Notes: generated by a model from the letters alone, not told the origin. DNA of 64,000 nucleotides from Methylorubrum salsuginis (GCF_900114375.1 NZ_FOSV01000011.1:1-64000); one strand, 5' to 3'; numbered from the stretch's first letter, positions 36,486 to 46,664 are shown. Numbers and translations are program-made.

Positions 36486-37130
36486 TCACACCGGCGGCGT
36501 CAGCCCCTCGCGTGCCAGCACGGCGCGGACCGCGGGCCGAGCCGCCATGGCGCGGGCATGCGCCGTCCAGGCCGGGAACATCGCGTCCATGGCGAAGCCG
36601 ATCGCCGGCCCCCGCGCCCACAGCCAGAACACCAGCAGGTAGGGATCGACGATCGAGTAGCGCCCCTCGACGGCCCAGCCGCCGTTCGACAGGCGCACCT
36701 CGGTCATCGTGCAGAGATCGCCGAACGTGTCGGCGCCCTTGGCGCGGATCGCATCGAAGGCCGCCTCGTCGGCGGCATAGCGTTCGGGCCGGCGGACTTG
36801 CGCGTAGGCGACCTGATGCGCGGTGGCGAGCCAGCCGAGCCATTCGTCGGCGAGTGCCGCGTGGCGTGGCTCGTCCGGCATCAGCCCGGCCTCCGGATGG
36901 GCGCGGGCGAGGTGGCGCAGGATGGCGGAGGCTTCCGTGAGCACCCAACCGTCCTCGTAGAGCGCCGGCACCCGTCCGCGCTCGTTGACGGACAGGAATT
37001 CCGGCGCCCGCTGGTCGCCCTTGGCGAGGTCGAGCCGCACCGTCTCGTACGGTGCACCGGTCTCTTCGAGGGTGATATGGACCGCGAGCGAGCAGGCGCC
37101 GGGGGCGTAGTAGAGGGTGCGGGCGGTCAT
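36486..37130 (-). CDS. Glutathione S-transferase family protein
   Basis: 214 residues with a beta-class-like N-terminus: TLYYAPGACSLAVHITLEETGAPYE, where the Cys of the PGACS loop is the beta-class catalytic residue, then NERGRVPALYEDGWVLTEASAILRHLA (cis-Pro and the glutathione-binding E-S/A motif). The helical domain contains YSIVDPYLLVFWLWA, equivalent to the D-x-Y N-capping box. Role probably in detoxification; substrate unknown. It converges on the aminopeptidase gene. Confidence 0.9.
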   Translation of the reverse strand: MTARTLYYAPGACSLAVHITLEETGAPYETVRLDLAKGDQRAPEFLSVNERGRVPALYEDGWVLTEASAILRHLARAHPEAGLMPDEPRHAALADEWLGWLATAHQVAYAQVRRPERYAADEAAFDAIRAKGADTFGDLCTMTEVRLSNGGWAVEGRYSIVDPYLLVFWLWARGPAIGFAMDAMFPAWTAHARAMAARPAVRAVLAREGLTPPV

Positions 37131-37179
37131 CGCGGGCCTTTTTTCTTCATCGGCGCTGTGCCGGCCCCGCGGGCCCGCC

Positions 37180-37506
37180 TCAGATCGCGAACGACGTGCC
37201 GCAGCTGCAGGAGGCGGTGGCCTGCGGGTTCTCGATCTTGAAGGACTGGCCGATCAGGTCGTTGACGAAATCGATGGTCGAGCCGCCCATGTATTCGAGC
37301 GAGACCGGATCGACGAGCACGGTGGCGCCGTCGCGCTCGATCACCACGTCGTCGCCCTCGCGGGCCGCGGTGATGTCGAAGGCGTAGGAGAACCCGGAGC
37401 AACCGCCGCCGTTCACGCTGATGCGCAGCGACGAGCCGGGCGGCTCCGAGCCCATGATCTCGTTGATGCGCTTGGCGGCGCGGGCGGTCAGATTGATGTC
37501 GGCCAT
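37180..37506 (-). CDS. erpA: Iron-sulfur cluster insertion protein ErpA
   Basis: 108 residues, A-type carrier. The three cluster-binding cysteines are in [11 protein letters not shown] (first) and ASCSCGTSF (C-x-C near the C-terminus). [27 protein letters not shown] is the typical ErpA/IscA segment; ErpA rather than IscA is favoured by the dIxa-RE-DxVIERDG context and the absence of an isc operon. It delivers [Fe-S] clusters to apoproteins. Start ATG 37504-37506 ([14 protein letters not shown]). Confidence 0.9.
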   Translation of the reverse strand: MADINLTARAAKRINEIMGSEPPGSSLRISVNGGGCSGFSYAFDITAAREGDDVVIERDGATVLVDPVSLEYMGGSTIDFVNDLIGQSFKIENPQATASCSCGTSFAI

Positions 37507-37633
37507 CGCGGTCGCGGTCCCGTCTCGAACCTGTGTGTCATGTCGCGTCCGCGATTGCCGCGGGCGTGCTCCACGCAAGATATGGGGCGATCACCGGGGC
37601 CGCAACGCGGCCGAACGCGGGGAAGGCGAGACA

Positions 37634-38881
37634 GTGCGGCAGAACGGCGAGCGGTGGCGGGCGCCCTACGCGACCGATCCGGGCGCGACCCGCGGCCGGC
37701 TGATCCCGGAGGCCGGCTCGCCGACCCGCAGCGATTTCCAGCGCGACCGCGACCGGATCGTCCACTCGACGGCGTTCCGCCGCCTCAAGCACAAGACCCA
37801 GGTCTTCGTGCATCACGAGGGCGACCATTACCGCACCCGGCTGACCCACACCCTCGAAGTCAGCCAGATCGCCCGCGCGCTCGCCCGGGCGCTCGGCCTC
37901 GACGAGGATCTGGCGGAAGCGCTGGCGCTGTCCCACGACCTCGGTCACACCTGCTTCGGCCATACCGGCGAGGACGCGCTGGACGCCTGCATGGCGGCCT
38001 ATGGCGGGTTCGACCACAACGCCCAGGCCCTGCGCATCGTCACCCGGCTGGAGCGGCGCTATGCCGGCTTCGACGGGCTCAACCTCACCTGGGAGACGCT
38101 GGAGGGGCTGGTCAAGCATAACGGGCCGCTGCTCGACGCGGGCGGCGCCCCGGTCCGGCGCTATGCCGCGACCGGCATCCCGGCGGCGGTGATGGAGTAC
38201 AACGCCCTCAACGATCTCGAATTGTCGCGCTTCGCCGGGCCGGAGGCGCAGGCGGCGGCCTTGGCCGACGACATCGCCTACGACGCGCACGACCTCGACG
38301 ACGGGTTGCGGGCCGGCTTGTTCGATCTCTCCGACCTCGCCACCGTGCCGTTCCTCGCGGACCTGCTCGACGAGATCGAACGGCTCCATCCGGGCCTGGA
38401 GGTTTCGCGCAAGATCCATGAGCTGGCGCGGCGGGTCATCACCCGCTTCGTCGAGGACGTGATCCGCGAGGGCGAGGCCCGGCTTGCCGCCCTGGCGCCG
38501 CGGAGCGTCGCCGACATTCGCGGGGCCGACGCACCGGTCATCGCGTTCTCCCCCGCGATCGCCGAGGCCGACGCCTCGATCAAACGCTTCCTCTACGCGC
38601 GGATGTACAGGCATCCGGGCGTCATGGCGGTGCGGGCCAAGGCCAACGTCATCGTGGCCGACCTGTTCTCCGCCTTCCGCGCGGATCCGACGCGGATGCC
38701 GCCGGAATGGTCGGAGGGCCTTTCCGGCGCGAGCGAGTCCCGCTTGGCGCGGCGGGTGGCCGACTACATCGCCGGCATGACCGACACCTACGCGGTGCTG
38801 GAGCACGGGCGCCTCTTTTCCGAGACGCCCGATCTTCACTGGAGCCCGCCGAGCCGCGGGCTTCCGCTGACGGAGCCGTGA
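37634..38881 (+). CDS. dgt: Deoxyguanosinetriphosphate triphosphohydrolase-like protein
   Basis: 415 residues, HD-domain dNTPase. Signature: [53 protein letters not shown], then [19 protein letters not shown] (HD metal site), and [15 protein letters not shown] with the last metal-binding Asp. It controls dNTP pools. Start GTG 37634 ([13 protein letters not shown]), preceded by GGGAAGG 9 nt upstream. The ATG-initiated frame from 37421 overlaps erpA antisense and is not conserved. Divergent from erpA, an arrangement common in alphaproteobacteria. Confidence 0.94.
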   Translation: MRQNGERWRAPYATDPGATRGRLIPEAGSPTRSDFQRDRDRIVHSTAFRRLKHKTQVFVHHEGDHYRTRLTHTLEVSQIARALARALGLDEDLAEALALSHDLGHTCFGHTGEDALDACMAAYGGFDHNAQALRIVTRLERRYAGFDGLNLTWETLEGLVKHNGPLLDAGGAPVRRYAATGIPAAVMEYNALNDLELSRFAGPEAQAAALADDIAYDAHDLDDGLRAGLFDLSDLATVPFLADLLDEIERLHPGLEVSRKIHELARRVITRFVEDVIREGEARLAALAPRSVADIRGADAPVIAFSPAIAEADASIKRFLYARMYRHPGVMAVRAKANVIVADLFSAFRADPTRMPPEWSEGLSGASESRLARRVADYIAGMTDTYAVLEHGRLFSETPDLHWSPPSRGLPLTEP

Positions 38882-38900
38882 GGCTCCGCAATTGTCGGCG

Positions 38901-39428
38901 TCAGTAGCAGGTGCAGTTGGAGCCGGTGTTGTAGGCCGGGGCGTATCCGGTGGCGTAGCCGTAATCCGCTCCGTAGGCCGGCACGTAGCCGTAGGTCGCC
39001 GGGGCGTAGCCATAGCCGTAGGTCGGCGCGTAGCCGTAGCCCGAACCGTAGGGGCTGCCGGCCGACAGTGCGCCCGCCGCCAGACCGAGGCCCAGCCCCA
39101 CCCCGGCCCCCGCGAGGCCGAGCCCGACGCCCCGGCCGTAACCGCGACCGGCATAGCCGTAGCCGCCGCGATAGGCCCAACCGCCGCGGTGGCCCCAGCC
39201 CGCACGGCTGCCCCAGCCCGCGCGGCTGCCCCAGCCGCCAGGGTGGCCGAAGCCACGATGGCCCGTGAAGCCGTGGCCGCCGCGGTGACCGACGAACCCG
39301 CCGTGATGGCCGCCGAAATGGTGCCCACCGACGCCGCCGCCGTGACGGCCGAAGCCGCCGGCCTGCGCCGTGGCCGGGATGGTGACGAGGGCGGCCAGCG
39401 CGGCGCCCGCGAGAACGAGGGACTTCAT
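38901..39428 (-). CDS. Secreted Gly/His/Tyr-rich low-complexity protein
   Basis: 175 residues. A clear signal peptide (MKSLVLAGAALAALVTIPATAQA) precedes a Gly-His-rich zone (GRHGGGVGGHHFGGHHGG), tandem GWGSRA repeats, a hydrophobic Gly-Leu stretch (GVGLGLAGAGVGLGLGLAAGAL, ~120-141) and a Gly-Tyr-Ala-Pro zone (YGYAPTYGYGYAP). It ends NCTCY. Such proteins occur in alphaproteobacterial envelopes; the Gly-Leu stretch may insert in a membrane. His clusters could bind metal. Function unknown. Start ATG 39426-39428. Confidence 0.75.
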   Translation of the reverse strand: MKSLVLAGAALAALVTIPATAQAGGFGRHGGGVGGHHFGGHHGGFVGHRGGHGFTGHRGFGHPGGWGSRAGWGSRAGWGHRGGWAYRGGYGYAGRGYGRGVGLGLAGAGVGLGLGLAAGALSAGSPYGSGYGYAPTYGYGYAPATYGYVPAYGADYGYATGYAPAYNTGSNCTCY

Positions 39429-39556
39429 GGAATCGCGATCTCCCGGAGAGGTCTCGAACTCCACAACGACGCGTCGCATCGCGCTTCAGCAAGGGTGTAG
39501 GCTACTGAGACCGTCTCCCGCCCGACCGAAGCGCACGAGAATCGAGAGGCGATGCC

Positions 39557-40018
39557 ATGACCGAGCCTGGAAAAGCCCCGCGCGAGACCCGCGGCCGGTA
39601 TCCCCGCCTCGTCCCGCTCGCCACGCGCTGGGGCGACAACGACGTCTACGGACACGTCAACAACGTCGTCTACTACGCCTTCTTCGATACGGCGGTGAAC
39701 GGCATCCTCGTCGAAGCGGGCGTCCTCGACATCGCGAACGGACCGGTCATCGGCCTCGTGGTCGAGACCGGCTGCCGCTACTTCGCTCCGGTCGCCTTCC
39801 CCGACGCGCTCGTTGCGGGCGTGCGGGTGGCCCATCTCGGCCGCTCCAGCGTCCGCTACGAGGTCGCGATCTTTGCAGCCGGTGCGGACGAGGCCGCCGC
39901 GCAGGGGCATTTCGTGCATGTCTACGTGGATCGGCAGACGCGCCGGCCGGTTCCACTGCCGGAGGCGCTACGCAGCGTGCTCACCAGCCTTGTGCCGCCG
40001 GAGGCCACGGCGCCGTGA
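39557..40018 (+). CDS. Acyl-CoA thioesterase, 4-hydroxybenzoyl-CoA thioesterase family
   Basis: 153 residues, single hotdog domain. The catalytic-loop motif [26 protein letters not shown] (Asp in D-x-Y-GHVNN) is diagnostic, followed by [39 protein letters not shown]. It hydrolyses acyl-CoA thioesters of unknown chain type. It lies upstream of argS on the same strand with an ~95-bp gap. Confidence 0.9.
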   Translation: MTEPGKAPRETRGRYPRLVPLATRWGDNDVYGHVNNVVYYAFFDTAVNGILVEAGVLDIANGPVIGLVVETGCRYFAPVAFPDALVAGVRVAHLGRSSVRYEVAIFAAGADEAAAQGHFVHVYVDRQTRRPVPLPEALRSVLTSLVPPEATAP

Positions 40019-40113
40019 CACCCCCCGCGCCCGTTGCTATGGCCCGACCCTGACCTTTCGGCCGCCCGACCCTTTCGCCGCGCGGCCGCGCCAGCGGAAT
40101 GCGTCTGACCCCC

Positions 40114-41874
40114 ATGAACATCTTCGCTCTCTTCGAGACCCGCGTGCGGGAGGCCCTTGAGGCCCTGACCCGCTCCGGCACGCTGCCCGCCGGGCTCGAC
40201 CTGTCCCGCGTGCTGGTCGAGCCGCCGCGCGATCCGTCCCACGGCGACCTCGCCACCAATGCCGCCCTGGTGCTGGCCAAGGAGGCCAAGCAGAATCCAA
40301 AGGCCTTGGGTGAGGCGCTCGCCGCCGAGTTGCGCGCCGATCCGCGCATCGTCGAGGCGAGCGTGGCCGGCCCCGGCTTCATCAACCTGCGGCTCGCGCC
40401 CGAGGTGTTCCATGAGGTGATCCGCGCGACGCTCCGCGACGGCGAGGCCTATGGCCGGGCCAAGATGCCGGGCGGCAAGGTCAATATCGAGTACGTCTCG
40501 GCCAACCCCACGGGGCCGATGCATGTCGGCCACGGGCGCGGCGCGGTGTTCGGCGATGCGCTGGCCAACCTGCTGGTCGCCGCCGGCCGCGACGTGACGC
40601 GCGAATACTACATCAACGATGCCGGCGCGCAGGTCGATGTCCTCGCCCGTTCCGCCTACCTGCGCTACCGCGAGGCGCTGGGCGAGGCCGTCACGATCCC
40701 GGAAGGCCTCTATCCGGGCGATTACCTCAAACCCGTCGGTCAGAAGCTCGCCGAGGTGCACGGTCGCGCGCTGCTCGACCAGCCGGAAGACGAGTGGCTG
40801 CCGCTGGTGCGCCGCTTTTCCATCGACGCGATGATGGACATGATCCGCGAGGATCTCGCCGCCATCGGCATCTGCCACGACGTGTTCTTCTCGGAAGCCA
40901 CGCTCCAGGGCGGCGAGGACGGCAACAAGGTCGCCGCTCTGCTGGGCGCCCTGCGGAAGAAGGGCCTCGTCTACGAGGGCCGGCTGCCCCCGCCCAAGGG
41001 CCAGCTCCCCGACGATTGGGAGGACCGCGAGCAGACCCTGTTTCGCTCGACCCAGTTCGGCGACGACGTGGACCGGGCGCTGCTGAAGTCGGACAATACC
41101 TACACCTACTTCGCCTCGGACATCGCCTATCATCGCGACAAGTGGCTGCGCGGCGCCTCCGAACTCATCGACGTGCTCGGCGCCGACCACGGCGGCTACG
41201 TCAAGCGGATGCAGGCGGCGGTGCAGGCGGTGAGCGACGGGCAGGCTCGGCTCGACGTGAAGCTCTGTCAGCTGGTGCGGCTTTTGCGCGCAGGCGAGCC
41301 GGTCAAGATGTCGAAGCGCGCGGGCGAGTTCGTGACCCTGCGCGACGTGATCGACGAGGTCGGACGCGACGCGATCCGCTTCATGATGCTCTACCGCAAG
41401 AACGACGCGACGCTGGATTTCGACCTCGCCAAGGTAGTCGAGCAGTCGAAGGACAACCCGGTCTTCTACGTGCAGTACGGGCATGCCCGCCGCTTTTCGG
41501 TGCTGCGGCAGGCTCGAGAGGCCATGCCGGGCGAGGATTTTTCGCGCGAGGCCTTGCTGGCGGATGCCGATCTCTCGGCGCTGACCGATCCGGGCGAGAT
41601 CGAGATGATGCGGCTTATTGCTCAGTATCCGCGGGTGCTCGAATCAGCCGCCGCGGCCCACGAACCCCACCGAATCGCGTTCTACCTCTATGAGACCGCG
41701 AGTTCGCTGCATAGTTTCTGGAATAAGGGCAAAGACTTGCCGCAATTACGGATTGTTAATCCAACCGACAGAAAGTCCACCCGGGCCCGCTTGGCCCTCG
41801 TTGAGGCCCTCGGCGGCGTGCTCGCCTCGGGTCTGGCGGTTCTGGGTGTCTCCGCGCCGGACGAGATGCGGTGA
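40114..41874 (+). CDS. argS: Arginine--tRNA ligase
   Basis: 586 residues, class I. The N-terminal Add-1 domain starts [22 protein letters not shown]-equivalent: [25 protein letters not shown]-equivalent: [45 protein letters not shown] and the C-terminal DALR domain with [21 protein letters not shown] are typical. Start ATG 40114 is preferred over ATG 40099 because the family N-terminus begins MN(I/L)F. It heads a cluster with the SPOR protein and nagZ, an order conserved in alphaproteobacteria. Confidence 0.96.
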   Translation: MNIFALFETRVREALEALTRSGTLPAGLDLSRVLVEPPRDPSHGDLATNAALVLAKEAKQNPKALGEALAAELRADPRIVEASVAGPGFINLRLAPEVFHEVIRATLRDGEAYGRAKMPGGKVNIEYVSANPTGPMHVGHGRGAVFGDALANLLVAAGRDVTREYYINDAGAQVDVLARSAYLRYREALGEAVTIPEGLYPGDYLKPVGQKLAEVHGRALLDQPEDEWLPLVRRFSIDAMMDMIREDLAAIGICHDVFFSEATLQGGEDGNKVAALLGALRKKGLVYEGRLPPPKGQLPDDWEDREQTLFRSTQFGDDVDRALLKSDNTYTYFASDIAYHRDKWLRGASELIDVLGADHGGYVKRMQAAVQAVSDGQARLDVKLCQLVRLLRAGEPVKMSKRAGEFVTLRDVIDEVGRDAIRFMMLYRKNDATLDFDLAKVVEQSKDNPVFYVQYGHARRFSVLRQAREAMPGEDFSREALLADADLSALTDPGEIEMMRLIAQYPRVLESAAAAHEPHRIAFYLYETASSLHSFWNKGKDLPQLRIVNPTDRKSTRARLALVEALGGVLASGLAVLGVSAPDEMR

Positions 41875-41905
41875 CGCCGTCAGGCGTTTGATGAGGTTTT
41901 AGGCC

Positions 41906-43360
41906 ATGACGGGACACGCTTCGCGCGCGACGGTCGATTTCGACGCCTTCGAGCGCGAGCTGCGTCACAGCACGGGCGAGAGCGGACCGGCCAAGGCGGC
42001 GTCCCATGGGGCTGCGAATGGGGCGGCGAAGGCCGATCCGCTGGCCGAACTCGCCCGCATCGTCGGACAGGACGATCCCTTCCGGGCGCTGCTGGAGGCG
42101 CGGGAGAAGTCCGCCGCCGTCACCGAGGCTCGGCCGGGCCGGATCGAGCCGACCTTCCTCGACGCGCCCGCCCCGGCGCAGGATGATCCGACCGCCCAGG
42201 GACGCCCCGCCATGACCTCCGCCCAGACCCCGCCCTCCCCCGGCGGCCAGACGGCCGCCAACCCTGCGGATGCCTTCGACCAGTATCTCGCCTCGGTCGA
42301 GCAGGGCCTCTACGCCGGCAACGCGAGCGAAGAGCAGGCGGCCTTCGCCGAGGCCGGCGAAGGCTACCGCGCCGGCCCCATCGAGCGTCCGCGCCAGCGC
42401 AGCCGGATGGTGCAGGTCGGTGCCGGCCTCGCGGTGCTGGCGGTCTGCGTCGGCGGCGCGCTCGCCTGGAAGGGCACCCACGGCGGCAGTTCCGGCCCGA
42501 TCACGGTCCTGGCCGACCAGACCCCGCTCAAGGTCCAGCCGACTGCGACCGACGGTGTCGAGATTCCCGATCAGAACAAGCAGATCTACGACCGCAACGC
42601 CAAGGACGGACAGATCAAGATCGTCAATCGCGAGGAACAGCCCCTCGACGTGAATCAGGCGGCCCGCACCGCCGCCGCACGCAACGACGGCCCGTCTCCC
42701 GCCGCCGGACAGGGGGGCGCGACTCCCGGTCAGGGCGGCCTGCTGACCGATTCGCTGGGCGAGCCGCGCCGGGTCCGCACCGTCGCGGTCAAGCCCGACA
42801 CCCCGCCCCCGGCCCCGCCGCCGGCTCAGGCCGCCGCGCCCGCCCCCGCCGACACCGCCGGATCGACCTCGCCGATCCCGACCATGACCCTGCCCGACGC
42901 CGCGGGCGGCTCGACGCCGGCCGCGACGCCGCGCCGGCCCTCGCGCACCCTGGCCAGCGCCGCGCCGATGCCGGTCGCCGATGCGGCGACGCCGTCCGAG
43001 GCCGAGCCGACCCCGGCGCCCGCCCCGCGCAAGGCGCCGCAGCGCGTCGCCACAGTCGCGCCGGAGACCACCGCCAGCACCCAGGCCGATCCGGCTCCGG
43101 CCGTGTCGCAGGCGCCGGTCGGCGGCTTCTCGGTCCAGCTCGGCGTCCGCGGCAGCGAGAGCGAGGCCCGCGCCGCGTTCAAGCAGATGCAGGCCAAGTA
43201 CAGCCAACTCTCCGGCAAGCCCGAGCTGATCCGCCAGGCCGAGGTCAACGGCAAGACGATCTACCGCGTCCGCGTCGGGCCGCTCGCCAAGAACGAAGCC
43301 TCGAGCCTCTGCACCGAGCTGCAGGGCGCCGGCGGCCAGTGCTTCGTCGCCAAGAACTGA
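41906..43360 (+). CDS. SPOR-domain cell-envelope protein
   Basis: 484 residues: an acidic cytoplasmic part (1-~165), one membrane helix (VGAGLAVLAVCVGGALAW, ~173-190), a long Pro/Ala-rich periplasmic linker (~230-405) and a C-terminal SPOR domain (~410-484; GFSVQLGVRGSESEARAAFKQM ... YRVRVGPLAKNEASSLC). SPOR domains bind denuded glycan strands at division sites. It lies 31 bp downstream of argS and upstream of nagZ; in related genomes this trio continues into scpA/scpB, but not here. Confidence 0.9.
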   Translation: MTGHASRATVDFDAFERELRHSTGESGPAKAASHGAANGAAKADPLAELARIVGQDDPFRALLEAREKSAAVTEARPGRIEPTFLDAPAPAQDDPTAQGRPAMTSAQTPPSPGGQTAANPADAFDQYLASVEQGLYAGNASEEQAAFAEAGEGYRAGPIERPRQRSRMVQVGAGLAVLAVCVGGALAWKGTHGGSSGPITVLADQTPLKVQPTATDGVEIPDQNKQIYDRNAKDGQIKIVNREEQPLDVNQAARTAAARNDGPSPAAGQGGATPGQGGLLTDSLGEPRRVRTVAVKPDTPPPAPPPAQAAAPAPADTAGSTSPIPTMTLPDAAGGSTPAATPRRPSRTLASAAPMPVADAATPSEAEPTPAPAPRKAPQRVATVAPETTASTQADPAPAVSQAPVGGFSVQLGVRGSESEARAAFKQMQAKYSQLSGKPELIRQAEVNGKTIYRVRVGPLAKNEASSLCTELQGAGGQCFVAKN

Positions 43361-43686
43361 TCCTCTTCCGGCGATCGCCCCGCCGGCACGGGACGGACGA
43401 AGAATCGAGCCCCAATCCCCTCCCCATCCCAGGGAGGGGATAGGCGTGAGAGCATCGGCCCGAAAGATGGTTTCCGGCTTCCGGGGGAAAGCCGATGCGG
43501 CTCAATATGCCAATGGATCGGCCGGGCGGCTGCGATTCCACCTCATTCAAAACCCAATCCATCGCCATTTCCGCCCTCGAAGAAGGGGCAGGCGCAAGCC
43601 GCGAGCGGCAGAGTGATCCCGGACCGTGGATCCGCACGAGCGCGTCGGCCTCGTCTCCCTCCGTTCGTTTCCAGGACACCGGCCCC
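43361..43686. repeat. Intergenic gap with hairpin and GAGCATCG repeat copy B
   Basis: 326 bases between the SPOR gene and nagZ. A 9-bp hairpin (TCCCCTCCC / GGGAGGGGA, 43416-43424 and 43432-43440) is followed by a GAGCATCG-type repeat at 43450-43500 (GAGCATCGGCCCGAAAGA, TTTCCGGCTTCCGGGGGAAA, GCCGATGCGG). The repeat matches copies at 8654-8704 (reverse) and 48511-48560. The remaining ~185 bp upstream of nagZ is open in the nagZ frame but not conserved-looking. Confidence 0.65.
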
Positions 43687-44694
43687 ATGATCTCCGCCTC
43701 AGACGCCCGCGCCGTGATCCTCGGCTGCTCCGGCACGAGCCTGACCCCGGAGGAGACCGCCTTCTTCAGCGAGGTGCGGCCCTGGGGCTTCATCCTGTTC
43801 AAGCGCAACATCGGCACGCCGGACGAGGTGCGGGCGCTGACGGCCGCCCTGCGCGACACGGTGGGCCGCCCCGACGCTCCGATCCTGATCGATCAGGAGG
43901 GGGGGCGGGTGCAGCGCATGGGGCCGCCGCACTGGCCGAAATACCCCTCCGGCCGCCGGGTCGGCGCGCTCCCCCTCGACCTCGCCCGGCTCGGCGCCCG
44001 GCTGATGGCCCACGATCTCGCCGAGGTCGGCATCACCGTCGATTGCGCGCCGATGCTCGACGTTCCGGTGGCCGGCTCCGACGACATCGTCGGCGACCGG
44101 GCGCTCGGCACCGATCCCGAGGCGGTGATCGCCACCGGCCGGGCCGTGGCCGAGGGGCTCATGGCCGGCGGCGTCCTGCCGGTGATCAAGCACATGCCCG
44201 GCCACGGGCGGGCCACCTGCGACAGCCATCTCGCCCTGCCCGAGGTCGCAGCCGACCGGGAGAGCCTTGCGCAGAGCGATTTCCGTCCCTTCCGGGCGCT
44301 GGCCGACCTGCCGCTCGCCATGAGCGCGCATGTCGTCTTCACCGCCATCGACCCGGAGCGGCCCGCCACCCTGTCGCCGACGGTGATCCGCGAGATCGTT
44401 CGCGGCGAGATCGGCTTCGACGGCCTGCTGATGACGGACGATCTGTCGATGCACGCCCTCCAGGGTCCGTTCCGGGCGCGGGCCGAGGCGGCGTTCACGG
44501 CCGGCATCGACATCGTGCTCCACTGCAACGGCCGCATGGAGGAGATGCGGGAGATCGTCGAGGCGGCGCCACTTCTGGCCGGCGATCCGGCCCGCCGGGC
44601 GCAGGCCGCTCTGGCGCGCCTGTCCACGCCCGCGCCGTTCGACGTCGCCGAGGCCCGCGCCCGCTTCGAGGCGGCATGGATGACGGTGGCCTGA
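43687..44694 (+). CDS. nagZ: Beta-N-acetylhexosaminidase NagZ
   Basis: 335 residues, glycoside hydrolase family 3. It removes GlcNAc from anhydro-muropeptides in the cytoplasm, upstream of AnmK (21.1 kb) in cell-wall recycling. PILIDQEGGRVQRMGPPHWPKYPS, VIKHMPGHGRATCDSHLALP (catalytic His loop) and GFDGLLMTDDLSMHAL (catalytic Asp) are all present. Start ATG 43687 (MISASDARAVILGCSG); an in-frame ATG at 43495 lies in the repeat region. Confidence 0.95.
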   Translation: MISASDARAVILGCSGTSLTPEETAFFSEVRPWGFILFKRNIGTPDEVRALTAALRDTVGRPDAPILIDQEGGRVQRMGPPHWPKYPSGRRVGALPLDLARLGARLMAHDLAEVGITVDCAPMLDVPVAGSDDIVGDRALGTDPEAVIATGRAVAEGLMAGGVLPVIKHMPGHGRATCDSHLALPEVAADRESLAQSDFRPFRALADLPLAMSAHVVFTAIDPERPATLSPTVIREIVRGEIGFDGLLMTDDLSMHALQGPFRARAEAAFTAGIDIVLHCNGRMEEMREIVEAAPLLAGDPARRAQAALARLSTPAPFDVAEARARFEAAWMTVA

Positions 44695-44989
44695 AGCCGA
44701 GCGCCGTTAGGCAGAACCGATCCGGGCGCGGCACGCAAAACGTAAGACTGGGACAGGACTTGCAATCGCCGCCGAAGGGAGGCGGGCGCATCTCATGTTC
44801 CAGTGCCGGCTAAGTATAGTCCGTCGACCGGATCCGGCCCGCCGAAATTCATAACAATTGTTAAGCTTCTGTTGCGGTGCGACAACAGACACGGCGCAGG
44901 CTTGCGCTTATCAAACGCGCAGTTCCTTTCCGAGACACGGAACCACCTGGAGGCGCGGCCACCCTGACGGGGGCGCGCCTCGCTTCTTT
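44695..44989. other. Convergent intergenic region rich in dyads
   Basis: 295 bases between the ends of nagZ and rlpA. It contains the perfect 12-bp palindrome TAACAATTGTTA (44852-44863), a 7-bp hairpin TCTGTTG/CAACAGA (44868-44889), and an 8-bp GC hairpin GAGGCGCG/CGCGCCTC (44950-44957, 44974-44981) followed by gcttcTTTTc on the plus strand. The last looks like a plus-strand terminator. No coding frame is convincing; a small RNA is possible. Confidence 0.5.
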
Positions 44990-46315
44990 TCAGTAGACGC
45001 CGGCCACCTTCGAGCGGGCCGAGGTCTTCGCCGGCACCTTGCCGGGCGTAGCGGCCGGTGCCGTGGGTTTGGCCGGCGCGGTGGAGACCGCGGCGAGGCG
45101 GGCGATGGCGAGCTTCGAGGCGGACGGCATCGCCGCCATCCTGGAGGAATGTTCCGGCGCCGCAACCCGGGCGGGCACCTTGGCGGCGACGGAGGCCGCG
45201 CGCACCGGCCCAGACGCCTGCGGCGGCGTCACCTTGAGCGGGGCCGCGGCCAGCCGCAGCGGCGGCGGCGCGAGACGCAAGGGCGCATCGCGATGGCCGG
45301 GGCGCGGGGCGGTCTTGGCCTCTGCCAGAGCCCGGTGCGGCTCGCGCGTATGGGCCGCAGGAGAAAGAGCGGGCGCCGTCGCGGCGGCGGGGCGGAACGG
45401 CGCGGCGCGGGCAGCGGTCGGCTGCACTGCCGCCGGCACGGCGACGCTCGCGGCGCTCGCCAGCATGATCGGCGCGGGCCGGGCCGGACGCGGCGCCGGG
45501 GCGGCCTCGGGGGCGTCGTCGCGCTCCTCGGCCGGCTTGAAGGCGAGCGCGCGCGACGGGCGTTCGAACCGCTCGTTGATGCGCTCCTGCGCGGGCTCGG
45601 GATCGGAGGGGCCGAGATCGGCCATCATGGTCGGCGCACGACCGATGGCGGCGGGGCTGCCGTCGGTGCGGAGCGTGGCCAGCAGCTTGCGGTCGTCGCT
45701 GCCAGCGACGGAGGCCTTGCCGGCATATTCGATTCGCACCCGGGCCGTACCCTTGCGGTGGAACTCCAGCGCCCGGGCGGCCTCTTCCGAGACGTCCATG
45801 ACGCGGCCCGCATGGTAGGGGCCGCGGTCGTTGACGCGCAGGATCATCGAGTAGCCGTTGTCGAGGTTGGTCACTCGGACATAGCTCGGCAACGGCAGGG
45901 TCGGGTGGGCGGCGGCGATGGAGTGGCGGTCGAACACCTCGCCGTTGGCGGTCACGCGACCATGGAAGGCGCTGCCGTACCACGAGGCCAGACCCTCGCG
46001 GACATAGCCGCGGGCGTCCTCGCGCGGCACGTAGGTCTTGCCCGCGACGACGTAGGGCTTGCCCGAGAAGCGGCGTCCGCCGCCTTTCGGGATCACGTCA
46101 CCCTCGTTGTAGACGCGCCGGCTCGCCCGCACGCCGTATTTCGGATCGACGCCGTTGCCGGAGGACGGTCCCGCGCCGGCGAATTGAGGAGGCTTGTTGG
46201 CGCAGTTGGCGGTCAGCAGCGCCACCGCGCAGGCCGCGGCCAGCCGCGCGACCGGCACATGACCCAGCAGGGACCGTTGCACCGGAGGGAATCCGGCCGT
46301 CCTGACACCCGCCAT
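44990..46315 (-). CDS. rlpA: Septal ring lytic transglycosylase RlpA family lipoprotein
   Basis: 441 residues. The N-terminal export signal ends in a lipobox-like LLTANCANK (Cys ~39). The RlpA double-psi beta-barrel (~105-205) has GLASWYGSAFHGRVTANGEVFD, HPTLPLPSYVRVTNLDNGYSMILRVNDRGPYHAGRVMDVS; the catalytic Asp of NDRGPY is present. RlpA cleaves denuded glycan. The C-terminal ~200 residues are an Ala/Pro/Arg low-complexity tail instead of the SPOR domain seen in the E. coli and Pseudomonas proteins, so septal targeting may differ. Confidence 0.88.
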   Translation of the reverse strand: MAGVRTAGFPPVQRSLLGHVPVARLAAACAVALLTANCANKPPQFAGAGPSSGNGVDPKYGVRASRRVYNEGDVIPKGGGRRFSGKPYVVAGKTYVPREDARGYVREGLASWYGSAFHGRVTANGEVFDRHSIAAAHPTLPLPSYVRVTNLDNGYSMILRVNDRGPYHAGRVMDVSEEAARALEFHRKGTARVRIEYAGKASVAGSDDRKLLATLRTDGSPAAIGRAPTMMADLGPSDPEPAQERINERFERPSRALAFKPAEERDDAPEAAPAPRPARPAPIMLASAASVAVPAAVQPTAARAAPFRPAAATAPALSPAAHTREPHRALAEAKTAPRPGHRDAPLRLAPPPLRLAAAPLKVTPPQASGPVRAASVAAKVPARVAAPEHSSRMAAMPSASKLAIARLAAVSTAPAKPTAPAATPGKVPAKTSARSKVAGVY

Positions 46316-46664
46316 GTTGCCCGCCCGCTTCCCACCGACGCCACAAGGTTCCCTCCGGCCGCAGGAAGCGGGGCCGTCGGGATCACGCTCGTGCCGGACA
46401 TCACGCGCCCAGCCGTCCCCAGAGGATCGTCCGGACGCGGTAAAGGAAGGCTGAACGGCGGCGCCGGAACCGGGTCGGACGGACGCGAGGTTGGGGACAA
46501 CGGGTTGAGAGGGTTGGGAAATGCCGGTCGCGACCGGGTGCCCGCAAGGCTTCTTGCACCCTGGCGGGGCAGCCCGTGGCGCCCTCCACGGGGTGGGCGA
46601 GACGCCATAGGCGACAGGCCCGCCTCGTTGGGACAGCGAGGGGAGACGCGCCTCCCCTCCCCCG
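46316..46664. other. Intergenic region, possible terminator
   Basis: 349 bases between rlpA and the ribbon-helix-helix gene, both on the minus strand. It must hold the rlpA promoter. A hairpin GAGGGGAG/CTCCCCTC (46638-46645, 46652-46659) sits 6 bp after the end of the upstream gene and may terminate the parA operon. Nothing else recognised. Confidence 0.45.
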
